Assembly (NCBI GenBank): GCA_036403035.1
Contig: DASWRT010000099.1
Coordinates: forward strand, 1-26,161
Length of the DNA: 26,161 bases
Direction: 5' to 3'
DNA from: DASWRT01 sp036403035
GTDB lineage: Bacteria > Pseudomonadota > Alphaproteobacteria > ATCC43930 > CGMCC-115725
Made by a program: the position numbers and the translations under genes. The notes below the pieces were generated by a model. That model saw nothing but the letters and a program-made list of their open reading frames with translations, did not search any database and was not told the origin of the DNA. This document shows positions 15,411 through 22,479 of the stretch, one piece after another (position 1 is the stretch's first letter; every line of letters starts with the position of its first letter).

Positions 15411-15941
15411 ATGCGCCGTCTTCTCTACGTCCTTCCGGTCCTCGTCTTCGTCGGCGTCGCCGCCTATCTCGGCGTCGGCCTGAGGCGCGACCCGCACACG
15501 CTACCGTCGGTGATGATCGACCAGCCGGCGCCCGGCTTCGAGCTCGCCGGCCTCGGCGACAAGCCCGGCCTCGCCAAGCGCGACCTCGACGGACAGGTCA
15601 CGCTGGTCAATTTCTTCGCGTCGTGGTGCGCGCCGTGCCGGCTGGAGCATCCGATGCTGATGCGCCTCGCCGAGGAGGGGAAGGTCCGGCTCGAGGGCAT
15701 CGCCTACAAGGACAAGCCTGAGGACTCGCTCCGCTTCCTCGGCCAGCTCGGCGATCCGTACCGACGCATCGGCGTCGATCGCGACGGGCGCGTCGCGATC
15801 GATTTCGGCGTCTACGGCGTGCCGGAGACCTATGTCGTCGACAAGCAGGGCCGCATCCGCTACCGCCAGGTCGGCCCGCTCAGCATCGAAGACTGGGAGA
15901 ACAAAGTCGCCCCGCTGCTCAAAGAGCTGTCGCGCGGGTAA
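15411..15941 (+). CDS. ccmG: Thiol:disulfide interchange protein CcmG/DsbE
   Basis: This is a periplasmic membrane-anchored thioredoxin-like reductant that keeps apocytochrome c cysteines, or CcmH, reduced; 176 aa. An N-terminal anchor (about 3-23) is followed by the thioredoxin fold with active-site WCAPC (Cys73, Cys76), the CcmG-specific acidic insert and the cis-proline Pro138 in YGVPETYVVD. The ATG lies 46 nt after ccmF. The stop at 15939-15941 is only seven bases before the left repeat of the GxxExxY element, so that element sits at the ccmG-ccmH junction. Confidence 0.96.
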   Translation: MRRLLYVLPVLVFVGVAAYLGVGLRRDPHTLPSVMIDQPAPGFELAGLGDKPGLAKRDLDGQVTLVNFFASWCAPCRLEHPMLMRLAEEGKVRLEGIAYKDKPEDSLRFLGQLGDPYRRIGVDRDGRVAIDFGVYGVPETYVVDKQGRIRYRQVGPLSIEDWENKVAPLLKELSRG

Positions 15942-15944
15942 AAG

Positions 15945-16373
15945 ATGATCGAACCACCAAGACACCAAGACACCAAGGCGACGGAGCCTTTGCCATTACC
16001 CGCGGCGCTCGACGAGATCGGGCGCGATATCGTGGATGGCGCTTATAAGGTTCACTATGCCCTTGGGCCTGGGTTATTGGAGTCGGTTTACCAGCAGTGC
16101 TTGTCGTACGAGCTGGAGAAGCGCGGACATTCAATCCGACGAGAACTCCCCGTCCCATTGATCTATGACGGCATCCGTTTGGATTCCGGGCTGAGGCTGG
16201 ATGTTCTTGTCGACGATTGCGTTGTCATTGAACTGAAGGCGGTCGAGAGGCTTCTCCCGCTCTATGAAGCGCAGCTTCTGACCTACCTCAAACTCGCGCA
16301 CAAGCGCCTCGGGTTCCTGATCAATTTCAATGTCTCGCGTATCAGGGAAGGTATACGCCGCCTTGCGCTCTAA
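15945..16373 (+). CDS. GxxExxY family predicted PD-(D/E)XK nuclease
   Basis: This is a 142-aa protein of the GxxExxY family, assigned to the PD-(D/E)XK nuclease superfamily. The name motif GLLESVY is at 43-49, with Glu46 as a likely motif I residue. Downstream, Asp86 in LRLDVLV, Glu96 and Lys98 in VVIELKAVE, and Gln110/Tyr114 in EAQLLTYLKL match the D, E-x-K and Q-x-x-x-Y pattern of RecB-like nucleases, so the active site looks complete. FLINFNV closes the domain. The start at ATG 15945 lies partly in flanking DNA, and the first ~12 residues are encoded by the inverted repeat; TTG 15990 is an alternative start. The stop is two bases before the right repeat. It is probably read through from the ccm promoter. 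Its role is unproven. Confidence 0.88.
   Translation: MIEPPRHQDTKATEPLPLPAALDEIGRDIVDGAYKVHYALGPGLLESVYQQCLSYELEKRGHSIRRELPVPLIYDGIRLDSGLRLDVLVDDCVVIELKAVERLLPLYEAQLLTYLKLAHKRLGFLINFNVSRIREGIRRLAL
15949..15977 (+). repeat. Left terminal inverted repeat of the GxxExxY element
   Basis: This 29-bp repeat consists of TCGAACCACC plus ACACCAAG-type units. It lies just after the ATG used by the GxxExxY ORF and encodes EPPRHQDTK in that frame. It is a perfect inverted copy of 16376-16404. Confidence 0.9.
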
Positions 16374-16375
16374 TT

Positions 16376-16404
16376 CTTGGTGTCTTGGTGTCTTGGTGGT
16401 TCGA
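16376..16404 (-). repeat. Right terminal inverted repeat of the GxxExxY element
   Basis: This is a perfect 29-bp inverted copy of 15949-15977. Read on the plus strand it is CTTGGTGT units ending in GGTGGTTCGA. It contains the GTG (16396) proposed as the ccmH start. Confidence 0.9.
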
Positions 16405-16899
16405 AACCTTCGGAAGAGGGCGGTCGCCGCGCTGCTGTTTCTTCTCTTGCTCGCGCCGGCCGCGCATGCCGTGCTGCCCGACGAGAAGCTCGCCGATCCG
16501 GCGCTGGAGGCGCGGGCGCGGGGGTTGAGCCAGGAGTTGCGCTGCCTCGTCTGCCAGAACCAGTCGATCGACGATTCGAACGCGCCGCTCGCCCACGATC
16601 TCCGCGTGCTCGTCCGCGAGCGGCTGACGGCCGGCGACAGCGACGAGCAGGTGATCGCCTATCTGCGCCGCCGGTACGGCGATTTCGTGCTGCTGAATCC
16701 GCCGGTCGAGCCGGCGACCTACGCGCTGTGGTTCGGTCCGCCGGTGCTGCTGGTGATCGGCGGCGTCGGCCTCCTCGTCCTGCACCGCCGCCGCCGTCGA
16801 CTGGCGTCGGCGACCGCCGCCGTTGACGACGCCGCGCCACCGCTCGATGCCGAGGAGCGCCGACGGTTGGACTCCCTGCTGAGCGAGGAGCCCGGCTGA
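16396..16899 (+). CDS. ccmH: Cytochrome c maturation protein CcmH
   Basis: This is a membrane-anchored periplasmic thiol oxidoreductase subunit of the haem lyase (CcmH/CycL/NrfF family), 167 aa from GTG 16396. A signal peptide (NLRKRAVAALLFLLLLAPAAHA) precedes the three-helix domain with the redox motif LRCLVCQNQ (Cys50, Cys53). A C-terminal membrane helix (about 108-128) is followed by a basic stretch and a short acidic tail. No ribosome site precedes 16396, and that start codon is inside the right inverted repeat of the inserted element. An ATG at 16330, inside the GxxExxY gene in another frame, would add 22 residues partly encoded by the repeat. The stop overlaps the ccmI ATG by one base. 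Confidence 0.92.
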   Translation: MVRNLRKRAVAALLFLLLLAPAAHAVLPDEKLADPALEARARGLSQELRCLVCQNQSIDDSNAPLAHDLRVLVRERLTAGDSDEQVIAYLRRRYGDFVLLNPPVEPATYALWFGPPVLLVIGGVGLLVLHRRRRRLASATAAVDDAAPPLDAEERRRLDSLLSEEPG

Positions 16900-18953
16900 T
16901 GTTCTGGCTGTTCATTGGGCTGATGACGGCCGTCGCCGTCGGCGTCCTCGTCGCGCCGCTGCTGCGCAGCGCACGCGGCGCCGGGACCGAGCCGGCGGCC
17001 GACCGTGCCGCCTATGACCGCGCCGTCTATCGCGACCAGCTCGCCGAACTCGCGCGCGACCAGGAGCGCGGCATCGTCACGCCGGAGCAGGCCGCGGCGG
17101 CGCGGACCGAGATCGAGCGCCGCCTGCTGGCGACGGCCGACGATCACGATCCCGTCGCGCCGGGGAGTGGCCGTGTCGATCCGATCACGACGGTGATGCT
17201 GGCGGGCGCGGTCACGGCCGGCGCGATTGCCGTGTACCTCGCGATCGGCTCGCCCCATGTGCCCGACCAGCCGCTCGCGTCGCGAGACCGCGGCGCTGCG
17301 GCGGCGGTCGCCGCCAAGGGCGATGCCGGCGGCGGCGACGCCGCGCAGACCGCGCAGGATCTGGCGAAAAGCGCCGACTCGCTGCAACGGAAGCTCAAGG
17401 AGAAGCCGGACGACGCGGAAAGCTGGGTCCTGCTCGCGCGGACGCAGGCGATCCTCGAACGCTGGCAGGATGCCGCGGAGTCGTACAAGCGGGCGATCGC
17501 GCTCACCGGCGGCCGTCCCGACATCGCGGCGGGCTATGGCGAGATGCTGGTCTTCACCGCCGACGGAATCGTCACGCCGGCGGCGCGCGAGGCGTTCGAG
17601 ACCGCCATCAAGGGCGAGCCCGACAACCTCGCCGCGCGCTTCTATCTGGCGGCGGCGGACGCGCAGGCCGGCAAGCCGCGCGAGGCCGTCGATGCCTGGA
17701 TGAAGCTCGCCGCCGACTCGCCGGCCGACGCGCCGTGGGTCCCGAACCTGAAGCAGCGGATCGCCGAGACCGCGCAGGCCGCCGGCCTGCCGGTGCCGAA
17801 GGACATCCCGACCGCGCCGCCGCGCGAGGTCGCCGAGGCGACGCCGGACTCTTCTGCCGCGCCGCGCGGTCCGACCGCCTCGGACATCGAGGCGGCGCAG
17901 AAGATGAGCACGGAAGAGCGGCAGAACATGATCCGCTCGATGGTCGACGGGCTCGCCGCGCGGCTGGAGAAGAACCCGGATGACCCCGCCGGCTGGGCGC
18001 GGCTCGCCAACGCCTATCGCGTGCTCGGACAGCAGCGCAAGGCTGCGGAGGCCGAGCAGCGCGGCGCGGAGGCGCAAGCGCGGGTGGGTAATGGCGGTAG
18101 CGCCACTGCCGCCGCCGCGCCGAGCGAGGCGGCGCAAGCACCCGCCGCGCGCGGGCCGAACGCGGCCGATATCCAGGCCGCGCAGAACATGAGCGCCGAA
18201 GACCGCCAGGCGATGATCCGCTCGATGATCGAAGGCTTGGCGGCGCGGCTTGAGAAGAACCCCGACGACCCGGCCGGCTGGGCACGCCTCGCCAACGCCT
18301 ATCGGGTGCTCGGGCAGGCCGACAAGGCCGCCGATGCGGAACGCCGCGGCGCCGAGGCGCAGGCGCGGGCGCCGGGCGGCGGCGGCAAGAGCGGCGGCGC
18401 TGCGCCCGCCGCTGCGGCTGCCGCGGCGCCTGCATCGTCGCCGCCCGGCCCGACGGGAGCCGACATGGACGCGGCGGCGAAGATGAGCCCGGCCGACCGT
18501 CAGGTGATGATCCGCTCGATGGTCGAGGGGCTGGCGGCGCGGCTCGATAAGAACCCGCAGGATCCGCAGGGCTGGGTCCGCCTCGCGAACGCCTACCGCG
18601 TGCTCGGCGAGCCGGACAAGGCGGCGGCGGCGCTCGACAAGGGCGCGGCGGCGAACCCGGAGAACGTCGACGTGCTGATGGAGCAGGCGCGCGCCCTGCT
18701 CGTCGAATCGGGTCACGCCAACGGCATCGGCGCGCCGCTTTCCGGCAAGGTCGTGCAGCTGATGCGGCGGGTCAACGAACTCGATCCGAAGCAGCCGGAG
18801 GCGCTGTGGTATGTCGGCCTCGCCGAGGCGCAGCAGCGCCGCCCGAAGGAGGCGGCGGGCTACTGGCGTCAGCTCCTGACCGTGCTGCCGCCGGGATCGG
18901 AGGACCATCGGACCGTGCGGGCGGCGCTCGACGCGCTGAAGTACGAGAACTGA
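16899..18953 (+). CDS. ccmI: Cytochrome c maturation protein CcmI with triplicated TPR-like module
   Basis: This is an apocytochrome c chaperone of the haem lyase complex (CcmI/CycH). The N-terminus has two membrane helices (about 1-20 and 95-117) around a cytoplasmic loop with the family motif YRDQLAELARDQERGIV and EIERRLL. A periplasmic TPR region follows. It is 684 aa, clearly longer than the usual ~370-450. The extra length comes from three tandem modules starting at Gly324, Gly419 and Gly517, each reading GP-x6-A-x-MS followed by MIRSMV/I-GLAARL-KNP and a TPR (WxRLANAYRVLG). Ala/Pro-rich linkers join them. A GGAG site precedes the ATG. The TPR region binds the C-terminal helix of apocytochromes in studied homologues; what the extra copies do is unknown. 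Confidence 0.93.
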   Translation: MFWLFIGLMTAVAVGVLVAPLLRSARGAGTEPAADRAAYDRAVYRDQLAELARDQERGIVTPEQAAAARTEIERRLLATADDHDPVAPGSGRVDPITTVMLAGAVTAGAIAVYLAIGSPHVPDQPLASRDRGAAAAVAAKGDAGGGDAAQTAQDLAKSADSLQRKLKEKPDDAESWVLLARTQAILERWQDAAESYKRAIALTGGRPDIAAGYGEMLVFTADGIVTPAAREAFETAIKGEPDNLAARFYLAAADAQAGKPREAVDAWMKLAADSPADAPWVPNLKQRIAETAQAAGLPVPKDIPTAPPREVAEATPDSSAAPRGPTASDIEAAQKMSTEERQNMIRSMVDGLAARLEKNPDDPAGWARLANAYRVLGQQRKAAEAEQRGAEAQARVGNGGSATAAAAPSEAAQAPAARGPNAADIQAAQNMSAEDRQAMIRSMIEGLAARLEKNPDDPAGWARLANAYRVLGQADKAADAERRGAEAQARAPGGGGKSGGAAPAAAAAAAPASSPPGPTGADMDAAAKMSPADRQVMIRSMVEGLAARLDKNPQDPQGWVRLANAYRVLGEPDKAAAALDKGAAANPENVDVLMEQARALLVESGHANGIGAPLSGKVVQLMRRVNELDPKQPEALWYVGLAEAQQRRPKEAAGYWRQLLTVLPPGSEDHRTVRAALDALKYEN
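17868..18676 (+). repeat. Three tandem in-frame repeats inside ccmI (periods 285 and 294 nt)
   Basis: The segment starting GPTASD (17868) recurs as GPNAAD (18153) and GPTGAD (18447). The repeated MS codons fall at 17904, 18189 and 18483, giving periods of 285 and 294 nt. Copies one and two are closer to each other (both have KNPDDPAGWARLANAYRVLGQ) than to copy three, suggesting the most recent duplication made those two. Confidence 0.9.
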
Positions 18954-18969
18954 CGCCCGCTCGGGATCA

Positions 18970-19605
18970 TCACTCTCCGATACGGCCGCCGCCGGCCTCC
19001 CGCAGCGTCGCGCCGAGGTCGCGCCAGGCATAGGCCATCGCGGGCACCGCCGCGCCGCCTACCGGAAAGAACCGCTCGCCGCACGGTCTGCCGCCGAGCC
19101 GCTGGTAGAAGAAACGCGCCGGGTTGTCGCGCAGCACCCAGACGACCGCTCGCCGCGCTCCGGCGTCGCGCAGCCATCCGAGCAGCGCGAGGAGCAGCCG
19201 GCGGCCGATCCCTTCGTCGTGCCGCTCGGGCGTGACATAGAGCGTGAACACCTCGCCGTCGCGGCTTTCTCCCGCTGCCGGTACGCTGCCACCGCCAGGA
19301 CCCCCGAGAAGCTCGCCGCGCAGCCAGCCCGCGCTGCCGAACCCGACGATAACGCCGCCGTCGTTGCCGCCATCGTCCTTGTCGCCCTCGTCGACGGCGA
19401 CGAAGACGACCATGCCGAGCCGGCCGATCTCGGCGCTCCAGCCGGCCTGCCGCCGGCGCGCGTCGAGATGGAGGAGATAGGGGCTCGGCAGGATGCCGGC
19501 ATAGGCGTCGCGCCACGTCTCGATGTCCAGCCGCGCGATCTGCGCCGCGTCGCCCGCCCGCGCCCGGCGGATCCGCACCGTCCCGCTGCCTGCTTCGGCC
19601 GTCAT
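18970..19605 (-). CDS. GNAT-family N-acetyltransferase
   Basis: This is a Gcn5-related acetyltransferase, 211 aa from ATG 19605 (ATG 19641 adds twelve Arg-rich residues). The fold starts with VRIRRARAGDAAQIARLDIETWRDAYAG, continues with VVFVAVDEG and VIVGFGSAG, and carries the acetyl-CoA-binding motif A in FTLYVTPERHDEGIGRRLL (R-x-x-G-x-G/A form: HDEGIGRR). VVWVLRDNPARFFYQRLGG matches the C-terminal motif B region. A Gly/Asp-rich loop sits between strands 2 and 4. The substrate is unknown. It is convergent with ccmI, 16 nt away, and divergent from the DinB gene. Confidence 0.85.
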   Translation of the reverse strand: MTAEAGSGTVRIRRARAGDAAQIARLDIETWRDAYAGILPSPYLLHLDARRRQAGWSAEIGRLGMVVFVAVDEGDKDDGGNDGGVIVGFGSAGWLRGELLGGPGGGSVPAAGESRDGEVFTLYVTPERHDEGIGRRLLLALLGWLRDAGARRAVVWVLRDNPARFFYQRLGGRPCGERFFPVGGAAVPAMAYAWRDLGATLREAGGGRIGE

Positions 19606-19704
19606 CCCGGCATCGTAACGCGCTCTGCTGCGCCGAGCCATGCCGGCTGTCCTCGCCGTGCCGGCGGATTATGATGCGGCGACGACCGATCCGATGGAGA
19701 GCCG

Positions 19705-20229
19705 ATGCCGACCCGCGCCTATTTCGTCACGCTCGCGCAGTACAACGCCTGGGCCAACCGCCGGCTCTACGACGCGGTCGCAAGGCTCGACGATGCCGAC
19801 TACAGGCGGCCCCGCGCGTCCTTCTTCGGCTCGATCCATGCGACGCTCAACCACATCCTGGTCGCCGACCGGATGTGGAGCGCCCGTATCGCCGGGCTGA
19901 CGCCGCCGGCGCTGAAGCTGAACCAGATCCTGTTCGAGGATCTGCCGTCGCTCCGCGCGGCGCGCGAGGCTGAGGACGAGGCGCTGATCGGCCTCGTCTC
20001 CGGGCTCGGCGAGGCCGTGCTCGACGGCGATCTCTCTTATGCGACATCTCGCGGCGAGCCGCAGCGCGATCCGCTGCGCTTCGTGCTCGGGCACGTGTTC
20101 AACCACCAGACGCACCACCGCGGACAAGTGCACGACATGCTCTCGCAGACCGACGTGGCGCCGCCCGAGCTGGACCTGATCTATTTCATCCGGGTGCAGC
20201 GGCGGGAAAGCGCAGCAGCATCCGGTTGA
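19705..20229 (+). CDS. DinB-family metal-binding protein
   Basis: This is a four-helix-bundle DinB/YfiT-type protein, 174 aa. The metal-binding histidines are His50 (TLNHILVADRMW), His134 and His138 in FNHQTHHRGQ, the hallmark of the family. The N-terminal helix reads AQYNAWANRRLYDAV, also typical. Members include thiol-dependent transferases, but the reaction here cannot be named. ATG 19705 is the first sensible start. Its last 44 nt overlap the end of the convergent methyltransferase gene (20186-20229). Confidence 0.9.
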   Translation: MPTRAYFVTLAQYNAWANRRLYDAVARLDDADYRRPRASFFGSIHATLNHILVADRMWSARIAGLTPPALKLNQILFEDLPSLRAAREAEDEALIGLVSGLGEAVLDGDLSYATSRGEPQRDPLRFVLGHVFNHQTHHRGQVHDMLSQTDVAPPELDLIYFIRVQRRESAAASG

Positions 20230-21436
20230 GGCCGTTGAACACGGCGTAGAGCGCGTCGAACTCCGCCCTGAAGGCCGGCCGGTCGGGCGCCGAGGGCAGC
20301 GCGCGGCGGATCTCGTCGAGCGTGGCACGTCCGTCGATGCGGGCGAGGATCGCCGCGGCGAGGCGGGGCAGTGGAAAGGTCGTGCGGACGCCGCCGAGAT
20401 CGGCGACGAGGCCGGCCCCCGGCGTCAGCCCCTTCGCGAGGGTCGGGCCGTCGGCGTCGCGCAGCACCGGGACGGCGCTATCGTCCGGGCGCGCCACGGT
20501 GTCGCCAGACCGGCTCTTCGGCACGGCGTAGAGCGCGTGGTTCTTCAGGCTGCCGCAGAGATTTTCCGCGGCGGCGGCAGCCTGCATGGGATCGAGGCCG
20601 GCGAGCCGGCGCCGCAGCGCGGGGTCGCGCAGGTAGCTCGCGGGGTCGTACCGCAGCGGCTCGATGAAGGTGACGAGCCGCAGCCCGGCGCTCTCAAGCA
20701 GGTCGTAGATGTCCGGCACCGTGTAGGCGCGGTCGCGGCTGTGCAGCAGCAGGTCGTAGAGCCCGGCGTCGCTGTTCAGATGGTCGGCGAGATGCGGGTT
20801 GCGGGCGAGCCAATTGCTCGCCGGCATGTCCTTCAGCGTGCGCCGCGCGAGCGCCAGCTTCTCGGCGTCGGGCAGGCCCGTCGTCAGCGTCCGCAGCAGC
20901 GCCTGCATCGGATAGACGCCGGTGCGGCCGAGCGCGCCGTAGAGCATCAGCCCGATCCCGCCGCCGGGGCTCAGCGCCCGGACGAGCGCGGCGAGGCCGA
21001 CCGCCGGGTCGGCGAGATGATGCAGCACGCCGCAGCAATCGACATAGTCGAACGGGCCGAGTTCGGCCGCGCCGAGCAGCGATCCCGTCGCGAAACGGAT
21101 GTTGCGCAGGCCGCGTGCCACCGCGCGCCCCTCGGCGATCCGGCGCGACGCCACTGACATGTCGAGATAGACGATCTCCGCCGGGCAGCCCCGGTCCGCC
21201 ATGCCCTGCGCCAGCATGATCGTGCCGTCGCCGGTGCCGCCGCCCGCGACGAGCGCGCGGAAGGGTTGCCGCCAGTCCCGCCGGCCGCCGAAGAGATAGT
21301 GGTCGATCTCCAGCGGATGGCTCGGCGAACCCGTGACGAGCCGGCGTGCCTCGTCCTTCGGGTCGCGCTGCGGATAGGGATAGGCTTCGTACTGCGCCCG
21401 GATCCGCTCGTCGCCGCCGCTGCTGCCGCCGCTCAC
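20186..21436 (-). CDS. SAM-dependent methyltransferase with C-terminal extension
   Basis: This is a class I methyltransferase, 416 aa from GTG 21436. The opening YEAYPYPQRDP is a motif I recall from a group of bacterial methyltransferases. SAM-binding motif I is LVAGGGTGDG (about 62-71), followed by VYLDMS (acidic end of strand 2) and FDYVDCCGVLHHLADP (motif IV). The C-terminal ~110 residues (after ALYAVPKSR) are a separate domain, with LPRLAAAILARIDGRATLDEIRRAL resembling a winged-helix or PqqD-like module. GTG was chosen because its GTGA overlaps the stop of the upstream oxidoreductase by four bases; the frame stays open to 21745, but that part is antisense-like. The substrate is unknown. 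Confidence 0.85.
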   Translation of the reverse strand: MSGGSSGGDERIRAQYEAYPYPQRDPKDEARRLVTGSPSHPLEIDHYLFGGRRDWRQPFRALVAGGGTGDGTIMLAQGMADRGCPAEIVYLDMSVASRRIAEGRAVARGLRNIRFATGSLLGAAELGPFDYVDCCGVLHHLADPAVGLAALVRALSPGGGIGLMLYGALGRTGVYPMQALLRTLTTGLPDAEKLALARRTLKDMPASNWLARNPHLADHLNSDAGLYDLLLHSRDRAYTVPDIYDLLESAGLRLVTFIEPLRYDPASYLRDPALRRRLAGLDPMQAAAAAENLCGSLKNHALYAVPKSRSGDTVARPDDSAVPVLRDADGPTLAKGLTPGAGLVADLGGVRTTFPLPRLAAAILARIDGRATLDEIRRALPSAPDRPAFRAEFDALYAVFNGLNRMLLRFPAAAPG

Positions 21437-22434
21437 CCCGCCTTGGCCTCGCTTCGGCCGGTCGTCAGCACCACCTTGCCGGTCGCCTTGCGCCGGCGCA
21501 GCAGGTCGAGCGCCTGCGCCGCCTGGGCGAGGTCGAGCACGTGCGAGACGTGCGGCTTCAGCTTCCCGCTCTCGAACCAGCGGAAGAGCTGCTCGTAGGA
21601 GGCCCGCACCTGTGCCGGCTTCCGGGCGCGGTAGGAACCCCAGTAGAAGCCGATCACGTCGCAGTTCTTGACCAGCAGCAGGTTCGCGGGCGCCTGCGGC
21701 ACGCGGCCGCTGGCGAAGCCGATCACCACGATCCGGCCCTCCCAAGCGATGCAGCGCAGGCTGGCGTCGAACGCGTCGCCGCCGACCGGGTCGTAGATCA
21801 CGTCGGCGCCGCGCCCATCGGTGATCTCGCGGACCCGCGCGCGGATGTCCTCGCTCGAATAGTCGATCAGGTGGTCGGCGCCGTGCCGGCGCGCGACCTC
21901 CAGCTTCTCCGGGCTGCCCGCGGTGGCGATCACCGTGGCGCCCATCGCCTTGCCGATCTCGACCGCGGTGAGGCCGACGCCGCCGGCCGCGCCGTGCACC
22001 AGCAGCGTCTCGCCCGCAACCAGGTGCGCCCGCCAGTCGAGAGCGCCGTGCGACGTGCCGTAGGCGACGGGGAAGCCCGCCGCCGTGACGAAATCCATCG
22101 AATCCGGGATGCGGAACACGGCGTCGGCCGACAGCACCGCCTCCTCGGCGAAGGCGCCGAAGCCGCCGACGCCCATCACCCGGTCGCCGGGGCGCACTGC
22201 GGCCACGCCGGGCGCGGTCTCGATGACCGTGCCGGCCAGTTCCAGCCCCGGACTGAAGGGCAGGGGCGGCTTCTCCTGATAACGGCCGGTGATCACCAGC
22301 GTATCGGCGAAATTGACCCCCGCCGCATGCACCGCCACGCGCACCGACCCGTCGCCCAGCACGGGCGGCGGCACGCCGTCCTCGACCGAGAGCACGGCGG
22401 GGTCGGCGATCTCCTTGCAGAGCACGGCGCGCAT
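21433..22434 (-). CDS. NADPH:quinone oxidoreductase, zinc-free MDR family
   Basis: This is a medium-chain dehydrogenase/reductase of the quinone oxidoreductase (QOR) type, 333 aa. The GroES-like N-terminal domain has VHAAGVNFADTLVITGRY and PGLELAGTV. The nucleotide-binding domain has VHGAAGGVGLTAVEIGKAMGA (AAGGVG motif) and later YDPVGGDAFDASLRC. No structural or catalytic zinc Cys cluster is present. GGAGA lies four bases before the ATG. It is translationally coupled to the methyltransferase downstream and follows the asparaginase gene after 45 nt, so the three may form one operon. Confidence 0.92.
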   Translation of the reverse strand: MRAVLCKEIADPAVLSVEDGVPPPVLGDGSVRVAVHAAGVNFADTLVITGRYQEKPPLPFSPGLELAGTVIETAPGVAAVRPGDRVMGVGGFGAFAEEAVLSADAVFRIPDSMDFVTAAGFPVAYGTSHGALDWRAHLVAGETLLVHGAAGGVGLTAVEIGKAMGATVIATAGSPEKLEVARRHGADHLIDYSSEDIRARVREITDGRGADVIYDPVGGDAFDASLRCIAWEGRIVVIGFASGRVPQAPANLLLVKNCDVIGFYWGSYRARKPAQVRASYEQLFRWFESGKLKPHVSHVLDLAQAAQALDLLRRRKATGKVVLTTGRSEAKAG

Positions 22435-22479
22435 GGATTCTCCTGATGGGCAGAAAAAGGTTCGGGAAAGGCTGGCGCG

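Larger units (their letters stand above)
15949..16404 (+). mobile_element. GxxExxY nuclease element with 29-bp perfect terminal inverted repeats
   Basis: The left repeat (15949-15977) and right repeat (16376-16404) are perfect inverted copies. Each begins TCGAACCACC and continues with ACACCAAG units. They enclose one ORF for a GxxExxY-type predicted nuclease, in the same direction as the ccm operon. The same repeat appears at 10777-10872 without an ORF. The unit lies exactly between ccmG and ccmH, which are normally adjacent, so it looks like an insertion. No clear target-site duplication is visible (left flank GTAAAAGATGA, right flank AACCTTCGG). The mechanism of movement is unknown. Confidence 0.8.

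Noticed and set aside
16719..19031. A 770-codon frame antisense to ccmI
   Set aside because: High-GC shadow of the repeated ccmI sequence; Arg-rich with no recognisable fold.
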